Source of the DNA: an uncultured bacterium
GTDB taxonomy: Bacteria; Bacillota; Clostridia; Christensenellales; HGM11417
Direction: 5' to 3'
Length of the DNA: 64,000 bases
Assembly: GCA_905215695.1 (NCBI GenBank)
Contig: CAJMQN010000004.1
Location: forward strand, 110,965 to 174,964
Both the position numbers and the translations under genes were made by a program. The notes beneath the pieces are model-generated. The model did not search any database and had not been told where the DNA came from. It worked only from the letters and a program-made list of their open reading frames with translations. Of the stretch, positions 44,207 through 51,550 are shown in pieces (within the stretch, counting starts at the first letter, position 1; each line of letters opens with the position of its first letter).

Positions 44207-44424
44207 CACTATATAGCCACGAGAAAGGGCAAAATTGGACGGTCTTTCCGAAAATTTCATCAAAATTTAATAAAAGTCCGTATTTAAGCCGTTTTGCCGC
44301 TGTTTTTGTGCTTACACTATATAGGCTTGAAAAGAGCGGTTTATCACGGTCTTTCCCGAAAAAATTTGTCCCTACACTATATAGCCTTGAAAACGGCGAA
44401 AGTACAAGCCTTTCATAAAAATAA
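44207..44424. repeat. Triplicated repeat upstream of the 45-aa gene
   Basis: Three direct copies start at 44207, 44315 and 44375 with the core CACTATATAG followed by CCTTGAAAA-like sequence; the first two continue into CGGTCTTTCC(C)GAAAA about 30 bases on. The spacing is uneven (108 and 60 bases). No gene covers this stretch. Confidence 0.78.
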
Positions 44425-44647
44425 TTTGAAAAAACTTTTGCCCGTTGCTTATAAGCGAAAAGCATTATACCATACCGCAAAAAATATTGCGGTGGCATTT
44501 ATAGGTAGGCTATGGATACAAAACGGCTACAAAGTAGCGGTATAGCGCATAAGGTAGCGGCAAGGTAACGGAATGTAAACGGCACAAAAAAAGACGGTGC
44601 GAATAACACCGTCGAAAGGAATGCGCCGTCAAAAAAAGCAATAGATC

Positions 44648-44713
44648 GCGGCGGCGTAAAAAAATACGGCGAACACGGAAAGCCTGCGCGTGTCGCCGTA
44701 TTTTAGCCGCCGC
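44648..44713. repeat. GC-rich long hairpin
   Basis: GCGGCGGC (44648-44655) and inner AATACGGCGAACACG pair with CGTGTCGCCGTATT and GCCGCCGC (44706-44713). Confidence 0.82.
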
Positions 44714-44750
44714 CTTGCTTTTTCGGCGGTTTCTCGGTTTTGGTCGTTGT

Positions 44751-44832
44751 GTTTGGTCGGTTTGTGGCGGGTGCTTGACGGCGAGCGCAAGCGAGCCGCT
44801 TGTTTATTCAAGCACCCGCCACAGTGCCAAAC
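44751..44832. repeat. 16-bp perfect inverted repeat with 29-base loop
   Basis: TGTGGCGGGTGCTTGA (44763-44778) and its exact complement (44808-44823), flanked by GTTTGG/CCAAAC. With the hairpin at 44648 it fills most of the 420 bases between the triplicated repeat and the acetyltransferase; no credible gene is seen there. Confidence 0.85.
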
Positions 44833-44889
44833 GAATTTAATAAGATGTTTTCATTTGCCTTTTGGTCTTAAAAATGCTATTATTACTAT

Positions 44890-45447
44890 ATGGAAAATTA
44901 TTGTTGGACAAAAAACGGTTATATAATTCGACTTGCACAAACAACCGATGCGGAAAATTACTATTTACAAAATTTTAATCCGTTAGATAAAGAAACCGCA
45001 CGTTTAACGGGTTGTAAAGAATACTTTTCAAAAGACGAAGTAATGTCCTTTTTCTTAAAAAGTATTAAAGAAATCGACCGCTATTATTTTTTAATTATCT
45101 CACCCGATAACCGTATTATCGGCGAAACTGTCATAAATGAAATCGACAATCAAACAAAGAGTGCTAATTTTAGAATTGGTATTTTTCAATCTTCCGAACA
45201 AGGAAAGGGAATAGGTACTTGGGCGGTAGAAACAACGCGTGATTTTGCGTTTGAAACATTAAAGTTGCACCGTTTATCATTAGATGTTTTTTCTTTTAAT
45301 ACACGAGCCGAAAAATGTTATTTGAAGGCAGGCTTCAAAAGAGAAGGTGTTTTGCGCGACGCGGTATTAAACGGTAATGAATACGCCGACGATATTTTAA
45401 TGTCGATATTGGAAAACGAATGGTTGGAATTAAAAGCAAAAGACTAA
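44890..45447 (+). CDS. GNAT acetyltransferase, RimJ/RimL type (cargo)
   Basis: 185-aa N-acetyltransferase. The acetyl-CoA loop QSSEQGKGIGTWAVE and HRLSLDVFSFNTRAEKCYLKAGF (in parts) are typical of the RimJ/RimL-like branch, whose members modify protein N-termini or small amines, sometimes drugs. AT-rich codons match the element, not the chromosome. No clear Shine-Dalgarno before ATG 44890. The stop codon lies one base before the boundary repeat. Confidence 0.85.
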   Translation: MENYCWTKNGYIIRLAQTTDAENYYLQNFNPLDKETARLTGCKEYFSKDEVMSFFLKSIKEIDRYYFLIISPDNRIIGETVINEIDNQTKSANFRIGIFQSSEQGKGIGTWAVETTRDFAFETLKLHRLSLDVFSFNTRAEKCYLKAGFKREGVLRDAVLNGNEYADDILMSILENEWLELKAKD

Positions 45448-45448
45448 T

Positions 45449-45477
45449 ATTCGTTTTAGGTTACTACTTCTCCACCA
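45449..45477 (+). repeat. Left copy of the 29-bp island boundary repeat
   Basis: Begins ATTCGTTTTAGGTTACT, then A (G in the right copy), and ends CTTCTCCACCA. See 63564-63592. Confidence 0.9.
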
Positions 45478-45480
45478 GTC

Positions 45481-45520
45481 AATGACCGATAAGAACCTTT
45501 TGTCTTATCGGTCATTTTTC
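45481..45520 (+). terminator. Terminator after the acetyltransferase
   Basis: AATGACCGATAAGA / TCTTATCGGTCATT, a perfect 14-bp stem, then TTTTTC. Confidence 0.93.
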
Positions 45521-45802
45521 TTTTATCGGAATTATTGAGGAATTGAAAAAGCACATGCGCTTGTTCAGAATATTTATCTCCGTACGTTCTTGCTGTCTTT
45601 GAGCGTTATAGCTGTATTTCGTGACCGATTACACGCTTACGGTCGTTCCGTTTTTTTGCGTTTCTATGCTCTTTTGCATCGGAGTTTTTTTGTTTTCCCT
45701 AATTTTATTATGCTTTACTTATACGATACTCTATATTTTTTACAAAATAAATATCATAATCGTATTTACTGTCCTTGCCTTTCAAAACGGTTAAATTCCC
45801 TT
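45521..45802. other. Intergenic stretch without a credible gene
   Basis: AT-rich; the open frame that crosses it on the plus strand overlaps GH78 and has no ribosome site or recognisable sequence. I see no repeat or RNA in it. Confidence 0.6.
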
Positions 45803-47479
45803 CTACGTCCCGTTTTCGGTTATCGAAAATCCGTCTTTCGGCAAAACGATTTCTATGCCGTTCGGAGCCGTATACTCCGTGTGCACCTCGTTGCCGTGTC
45901 TTTCGTGCCGAACGGTCACAACACCGCGCGGCGTGGGAAATGTGCCGCCGCAATATTGCAGGTCGCCCAAATGCGGCGCAATACATAGTTTTTCGCAACC
46001 CGCCGCCGCAACGCGTACTCCCAATACCCACTCGGTGAGAAAGGGCACGGGACCGCAAGACCACCCGTGGCACAGCGAATGCCGATAGCCCTTGTAGCAA
46101 TATCCGCCGAAGTCCCCGTGCAGATCTTTCTTGCCCGCGGGCGTGCGTTCGTCAATGCGTCCGCTACCATGTAGCCACTCCACGTCGAAATCTTCCCAAA
46201 AGCTCGTCGCACCGCGCGACAGCATACCGCCGTAGTATTCTCTCATCATATTGAGGGCGTTTACCGTGCCCGCGCTTTGCGCCGCCGCTTGCAAAATGAA
46301 ATAGCTCATAAATGCGGACATCCCTCTTGCACCGCCCGCCGTTAAATTCGCCGCCGTCTCTTTAGCGGAGATCCGACCCGCCAAAAAGCCGAGCGCGACC
46401 ACCTGTTTTGCGCGCAAATTCGCTGCCGTCTCCTTTTCCAATCGCAACGAAAGCGAACGTAGCAACGGATGCTCTTTTCTGCCCAAAGCGGCATACAGAT
46501 TTTTCACGTTTTGCAGAACGTACAAAAACAGATAACGGTTGCCTACCGCCGCGTCGGGCGTTCCCAAAGTGGGCCAATCGAGGAAATAGCCGTCCCGTGC
46601 GGCAATTCCCGCTCGCGCATACTCGATTTTTCCCGATTCGGTTACACACGCGTCCAACTGCGCCAAAATCCCCTCGACATACGCCGTGTGCCGAAGAAAG
46701 AGCGACGCATCGCCCGTTTTCGCGTAGTAATCGCACAGAATTTGCAGCAGCCAAAACGAATACGTGGGAATATTGCCGAACCAACACGGCAACGGATTTT
46801 TCGCGATAGACGCGTCGATCGCCTCCGTAACGCACTTATCCGCCCCGAACACGTCGGTAATGCCCAGCACTTCGGGTTGCATATCGCCTATCCACACCTG
46901 ACGGTCGCGCTTGATACCGTCCCAAAGTCCTTGCTGCATATTCAGAAAGAGCGTGTAGCGCGCCGTATCGTATATGCGGTTGACCGTATCGTCGTCGCAA
47001 AAAAAACTACCCTGATACGACAGATCCCGATGCGTAAAGGCGGCGTATACGTTCACCAAGCGATATTCCGCATCGTCGAGAAAATCGATACGCACAAACC
47101 GAAACCCGGTGTTGCCGTACTCTTGATCGGACGTGCACGGCACGATAACTTGCATATCCCGCACGGAATGGTCGCAACACGCGCCTTTCTCGCCCAACCG
47201 AGCGCACGCCTCGCCCACGGACTCGCCGAACCGTAGCCGCACGCGCAACAAATGCGGTTGTCCGTCCTTATAGACCGACAGAATACGTATGCCGCCGCAC
47301 AGCTCTTTGCCGAAATCCAACAGGATATAGCCCTTGCCGCGGCACGTCATATACGACCGCTCCACGCCGTACAGTTGCGCGTTTTCGTTAACGCACAACG
47401 CGTTCTCGCCCGTCACGTTCTCCGATTTTTCCAAAATGCGCACGGGTTTACAATATTCTTTTACCAAGTCGCTTCGCAT
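45803..47479 (-). CDS. Alpha-L-rhamnosidase-like glycoside hydrolase (GH78)
   Basis: 558 aa without signal peptide, so probably cytoplasmic. The (alpha/alpha)6-barrel motif GLWDGIKRDRQVWIGDMQPE (residues about 184-203) is the GH78 acid site; TSFWEDFDVEW and HSLCHGWSCGPVPFLTEWVLG mark the later catalytic and barrel-closing segments. It is shorter than many GH78 enzymes, with a reduced N-terminal beta domain. Last gene of the island operon. Confidence 0.88.
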   Translation of the reverse strand: MRSDLVKEYCKPVRILEKSENVTGENALCVNENAQLYGVERSYMTCRGKGYILLDFGKELCGGIRILSVYKDGQPHLLRVRLRFGESVGEACARLGEKGACCDHSVRDMQVIVPCTSDQEYGNTGFRFVRIDFLDDAEYRLVNVYAAFTHRDLSYQGSFFCDDDTVNRIYDTARYTLFLNMQQGLWDGIKRDRQVWIGDMQPEVLGITDVFGADKCVTEAIDASIAKNPLPCWFGNIPTYSFWLLQILCDYYAKTGDASLFLRHTAYVEGILAQLDACVTESGKIEYARAGIAARDGYFLDWPTLGTPDAAVGNRYLFLYVLQNVKNLYAALGRKEHPLLRSLSLRLEKETAANLRAKQVVALGFLAGRISAKETAANLTAGGARGMSAFMSYFILQAAAQSAGTVNALNMMREYYGGMLSRGATSFWEDFDVEWLHGSGRIDERTPAGKKDLHGDFGGYCYKGYRHSLCHGWSCGPVPFLTEWVLGVRVAAAGCEKLCIAPHLGDLQYCGGTFPTPRGVVTVRHERHGNEVHTEYTAPNGIEIVLPKDGFSITENGT

Positions 47480-47485
47480 ATCGAT

Positions 47486-48613
47486 TTACTCCAACAGCAA
47501 TTGCATGATATCGCGCGTGCGATTCTCCGTCGTATCGTACGAAATGCGCGAACCGTCGGCGGAAAAACGAGCATGCAGGTCGCAACGGATATCGGCATCC
47601 GCCACGCGCAGAGAAAACACTCTAAGCAATTCGCACGAACGCTTGGTCGCAAAATCGTACTTATACAAACTGCGCACACCGTCCTTTTGCGGATATCCGT
47701 CGCCGATGAAACACTTACGATCGGGCGAATAGTTGCAGTGGATATCGTCTCGGTCGCAAAGCGGGTCATACAGTCGTTTGCGTTCGCCGCTTTCGGTATT
47801 TATAAAATAAATGCCCCAGGAAGGCAACCCCGCATATATCATGAGATTGTCGTCGTCGCGCCACGAGTAATGCGAATTGACCTCGAAATTCGTCAGTTTT
47901 TTCACGTTGCCGTCCGTGTCGCCCACGGCGAGCACCGTGCCCCACTTTTTCCCTTCCTCGGGAAAATTGCGCAACAAAAAGACAAACTTCGTGCCCGACG
48001 GATTGAACGTTATGTGGTTTACGACGAGTTTACTGTCCGTATACGGCAATTCGCAAAACGCCTCTCGCATTTGCGCATACGACAAGATAAGCTTATGCTC
48101 GCCCGTTATAAGGTCGAGCGAAAATATGCCGTCGCTTTTCGGTGCGATATCGTTCGCGTATGCGTCCGGGGCATTGCAATAGCCGTACCCTTTTCGAAAA
48201 TCGTACACGCGCGAAAAATTGATCGACATCGCCTTGCCCGCTTTCCTGTTTAGACACGCGAACGGCATGCCGTAGCGCCGCACTTCGTTTCCCGAACGGT
48301 CGACGACGCGCGAGACGTATTTTTCGCCGTCGAAATCGTTGAAAACAACGGTTTTTCCGTCGTCGAACCATTGCGTGAGCGCACCCTGCTGAAAGTTCCA
48401 TGCTTTCGTCTCGGCGATAGGCGTAAACACGCACGATCGCGTATCGATATACCCGATTTCGGCAACGTCGCCTTTTTGCGGCACGCGATCCGCAAAGCGC
48501 ACCTTATGCGCCAAATGCAAAGCATTGTCGGGACTGTACGGCTGTAAATCGTAGTACCCGAAGAAAAAATGCTCGTTTTCTTTTTTGTTCGCCGTCAGGT
48601 TGATTTTTTTCAT
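47486..48613 (-). CDS. Beta-propeller protein, possible saccharide lyase or hydrolase
   Basis: 375 aa, cytoplasmic by sequence. Repeated blade-like segments (HITFNPSGTKFVFLLRN, HYSWRDDDNLMIYAGL, HCNYSPDRKCFIGDGYP, HARFSADGSRISYDT), each with a His near the start of the blade, recall the TolB/oligogalacturonate-lyase type propeller in which histidines hold a metal. The opening HFFFGYYDLQPYSPDN is characteristic but I cannot name the family. It lies between GH2 and GH78, so a role in the same glycan breakdown is likely. Confidence 0.65.
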   Translation of the reverse strand: MKKINLTANKKENEHFFFGYYDLQPYSPDNALHLAHKVRFADRVPQKGDVAEIGYIDTRSCVFTPIAETKAWNFQQGALTQWFDDGKTVVFNDFDGEKYVSRVVDRSGNEVRRYGMPFACLNRKAGKAMSINFSRVYDFRKGYGYCNAPDAYANDIAPKSDGIFSLDLITGEHKLILSYAQMREAFCELPYTDSKLVVNHITFNPSGTKFVFLLRNFPEEGKKWGTVLAVGDTDGNVKKLTNFEVNSHYSWRDDDNLMIYAGLPSWGIYFINTESGERKRLYDPLCDRDDIHCNYSPDRKCFIGDGYPQKDGVRSLYKYDFATKRSCELLRVFSLRVADADIRCDLHARFSADGSRISYDTTENRTRDIMQLLLE

Positions 48614-48624
48614 CGTTTATTTTC

Positions 48625-51453
48625 TCACAGTTCGGTCAATTCGTAGCGAATAACGTAATATCCGTCTTTACCGAAATGCGGCGTCCACGCCGCCAAATCG
48701 TCCTTGGAAAATGCGTCCGCCGTAAAATCGTCGTACCGAATACTTGCCGCCTCGTTTCCCTCCTCGTCCAATGCCGCAATGCGCAAGCGATACCGTTTGC
48801 CCCGCGTAAGCCCCGTAACGTACGGCTCGATGCGATACCCCGCATACAAGAGCACGTCGGGATTTTTGTTAAACGCCGCAGACGGCTGAAACGCTTCCGC
48901 CAAAGCATAGTAGGCGTGTTTCCTGTACCCGTAAAAATCGACGACGGGTTTTAAGTAACTCGCATTGTTCGCGCCGCCCCACAGACAGCACCACAACATT
49001 CCGTCCGCTCCGAGGCACAACAGGCGTTTGGTTGCCACTGCCGCGCAAAGCGCTTGGTACGCCTGCCCCATTTCCCACTCGTCGTCCGACAAACAAAAGC
49101 CGAGCGAGTTGCACTCGTCGCCAAGCTCGTACGACGCTTCGTTGAGGAACTGTTTTGCTTCTTCGGTCTCGGGATTTTGCCGCCCGATGACGGCATATTC
49201 CGAAACGATATATGCCCGCTCGCGCGACGCCGCCAGCGCGGCTTGCTCGCGCCAATTCTGCGTGCGCATATCGTGCCAAGGCGAACCGTACCCAAGCAGC
49301 AAACTGTACGTGTGCGCGCTACGCACCACGCCCGGCGCCGTCCAACCGAACGACGCCTTTGCCGCATTCCCGTTTTCGTCCGCCGTGCCGTCGTCGCTGT
49401 AATACTTGCAGCCCATTTCATAAATACCGCCGCCATAGTACAAATGCGACACCGGGCACAAAAGCCTGTGGGTATCCACCCGCTCCGCCGCGCGCACGAA
49501 AGCGTCGTACACTTCGTCCACGACCTCGAGCGAGCTTGCATGCAATTCGTTCGAGCCCTCCCACATGACGATCGACGGATGATTATACACCGTTTCCATT
49601 TGCCGCGCATACACGTCGGCGCCGCGCCAAGTGCGCGTCCACTGCACGTTTTCCACGCCGTCGATGAGCCGCGTCGTCCAAATGAGCAACACGCCGAGCC
49701 GGTCGCAGTACGACGCGATCCTGTCGTCGGTATCGCCGTAGCCAAGCCGATGCATGCGCAGACAGTTGCCGTTCATGTTCTTAAGCGCCGCGATCTGCTC
49801 GCAAAGCGCGTAATCCGACGGGCAAACGTGGTTGACGGGTATCTCCTCGTACGGCGGAAGAAATTGCATATTGAGCGCCCCTTTGAGCACGATTTTCTCG
49901 CCGTTGAGCAAGATATCGCCGCCCGATTGGCACACGGTGCGAAACCCCGTTTCTGCTTTTTTTTCGCACAGCGTTTTGCCCGACCCGATAAGGCGCACGC
50001 GCACGGTATACAGCGTCGGGTTTTCGAGCGTCCAAATTTCGACGGAACAGCGCAACGTTTCGCGTATCTTGCCGTCCGCGCACTCGCCCGCGCACAAAAA
50101 CGTCTCGCCGCTCGCTTTAGGAAAGCTCTCCGCCATACGGATCTCGTACGCCGTCTCCGAACGAATACCCGTGTCCCACTCGACGGAAAATTCCGCCTCA
50201 CCGTTGCCGATAGCAAGCGTCGTTATTTTCGGCTTGCCGCAAGCGCACACATAACTTTCGCGGATCTCCGCCCCGCCGCAAAGCCAACCGTTATAACAGT
50301 CGTCGTGCTTATGCCAGGCGTACGGCAACTCGGGCGCACGCGGAAAGACCGTCAATTCGAGTTCGTTTTCGCCCGCGCGAACGAACTCCGTTATATTTTT
50401 CTCCAACGGATCGAAATCGTCCTTTCGCGCAACTGCCTTGCCGTTGATCGCAACTTCGCCGCCCGGGTCAAGCGAATGGACGTACAGCGAATACACCTTG
50501 CCCGTATGCAAAAAATCCTCGTCCGCAAAAAACGTTTTGCGCAAGACGAGTTCTTTGTCCTTGTATTTTGCGGTGCCGATCGCGTACGGCAGCGTCACGT
50601 CGCCGATATACGTTTCCGCAGCGTCGCTGTCCGCATTCTTCTCCGAAATGTCGATATGTTCCCCGCTCGAAGTGACGCACGCATGTACGGCGACTTCCCA
50701 TGCGTCGACGGGTTGAAAGCCGCCGCAAAAGAACACGGTATCGGGCGCGCCGTCCGCAAGGGGGAAATCGTATGCCGTATCGTGTACAAAAACACTCGCC
50801 GAACGATCGCCGAACGTCACGCGTATCTCTATACCATCGTCGAACGGATAATCGCAAAGTTCGGTAAGCTTGTACGACGGCATGTTTTCCTCGCCCTCTT
50901 TTACGTACAACTTGCCGTTTGCCGCAAAGAAAAGCCGCAAAAGGGGCTTGCACCCCTTACGAAATTCCACCGTACGCCCCGCCGTTGTCAACAATATCCC
51001 CTCGTTGAGCGGGCGGCGGTACGCTTTCGATATCTTTACGCCGATATTAAGTTCTCCGAGTGTATTGTCACCAAGCTCGCACTTTGCGCACGGCACGGGA
51101 AAGGTGTAATTTTCTCGGAACACGAGCCGATCGCCTATTATCGTTGCCCTGTCCGTGTATAGGCGCACATGTTTATACGCGTGCGCGGCGTCCCGAATAT
51201 ATGCCGAAAACTTTTCTTTCTTTTCCGCGCCGACCGAGCAAACTTCCAATGCCTTTTGCACCTCGTCGCGTTTTGCGGCTTTGCGGAACAGAAAATCATC
51301 GCCGTATCTCCGCTTGCCGTATGCCAAATACTTTGCCAAAAACTCCCGCTTGCCGTCCTCGGTGAGCGGCGAATGTTCGCCGAAAAGGTCGCTCCTGCCT
51401 TGTTCGAACAGAGCGTCGTACCGTATATATTCTTCGTAGACGTATTTTCGCAT
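48625..51453 (-). CDS. Glycoside hydrolase family 2 enzyme
   Basis: 942 aa, no signal peptide. Sugar-binding and immunoglobulin-like domains precede the TIM barrel: LKGALNMQFLPPYEEIPVN, MHRLGYGDTDDR, the acid/base glutamate in IVMWEGSNELH (about residue 630) and the nucleophile in YIVSEYAVIG (about 750). An extra N-terminal region of some 180 residues precedes the usual GH2 domains. The substrate could be a beta-galactoside, glucuronide or galacturonide. ATG 51453 with GAGAAGAG is preferred; the longer frame runs into the preceding intergenic DNA. Confidence 0.88.
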   Translation of the reverse strand: MRKYVYEEYIRYDALFEQGRSDLFGEHSPLTEDGKREFLAKYLAYGKRRYGDDFLFRKAAKRDEVQKALEVCSVGAEKKEKFSAYIRDAAHAYKHVRLYTDRATIIGDRLVFRENYTFPVPCAKCELGDNTLGELNIGVKISKAYRRPLNEGILLTTAGRTVEFRKGCKPLLRLFFAANGKLYVKEGEENMPSYKLTELCDYPFDDGIEIRVTFGDRSASVFVHDTAYDFPLADGAPDTVFFCGGFQPVDAWEVAVHACVTSSGEHIDISEKNADSDAAETYIGDVTLPYAIGTAKYKDKELVLRKTFFADEDFLHTGKVYSLYVHSLDPGGEVAINGKAVARKDDFDPLEKNITEFVRAGENELELTVFPRAPELPYAWHKHDDCYNGWLCGGAEIRESYVCACGKPKITTLAIGNGEAEFSVEWDTGIRSETAYEIRMAESFPKASGETFLCAGECADGKIRETLRCSVEIWTLENPTLYTVRVRLIGSGKTLCEKKAETGFRTVCQSGGDILLNGEKIVLKGALNMQFLPPYEEIPVNHVCPSDYALCEQIAALKNMNGNCLRMHRLGYGDTDDRIASYCDRLGVLLIWTTRLIDGVENVQWTRTWRGADVYARQMETVYNHPSIVMWEGSNELHASSLEVVDEVYDAFVRAAERVDTHRLLCPVSHLYYGGGIYEMGCKYYSDDGTADENGNAAKASFGWTAPGVVRSAHTYSLLLGYGSPWHDMRTQNWREQAALAASRERAYIVSEYAVIGRQNPETEEAKQFLNEASYELGDECNSLGFCLSDDEWEMGQAYQALCAAVATKRLLCLGADGMLWCCLWGGANNASYLKPVVDFYGYRKHAYYALAEAFQPSAAFNKNPDVLLYAGYRIEPYVTGLTRGKRYRLRIAALDEEGNEAASIRYDDFTADAFSKDDLAAWTPHFGKDGYYVIRYELTEL

Positions 51454-51550
51454 ACACTCTTCTCGCAATTTTGGATAATCTATATAAGTAGCGCGGGCGC
51501 ATCTATGTGTGAAACGTCCGCGCAAACTTATACAGCCGTTTTGTTTATCT

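Larger units (their letters stand above)
40865..45448. mobile_element. AT-rich integrated recombinase/Rep element
   Basis: Composition drops sharply against the chromosome on the left. The segment holds a large serine recombinase, an HUH-type Rep, a 45-aa gene, a GNAT cargo gene and many inverted repeats. Its left edge is the tRNA terminator; its right edge is a copy of the repeat that also bounds the next island. A 13-bp word AACCTAAAACGAA (40819-40831, inside the terminator) recurs inverted at the right edge (45450-45462). Exact ends are inferred. Confidence 0.7.

Noticed and set aside
44207..44424. Possible CRISPR array
   Set aside because: Only three imperfect units with uneven spacing of 108 and 60 bases, no cas genes.
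44115..44498. 127-aa minus-strand frame with repeated SxLYSV segments
   Set aside because: The repeats are DNA repeats (CACTATATAG units) translated by chance; the true gene here is the 45-aa frame with its own ribosome site.
44629..44811. 60-aa minus-strand frame
   Set aside because: Lies entirely within two inverted repeats and has no ribosome site.
45590..45988. 132-aa plus-strand frame
   Set aside because: Overlaps the GH78 gene, no ribosome site, no recognisable sequence.
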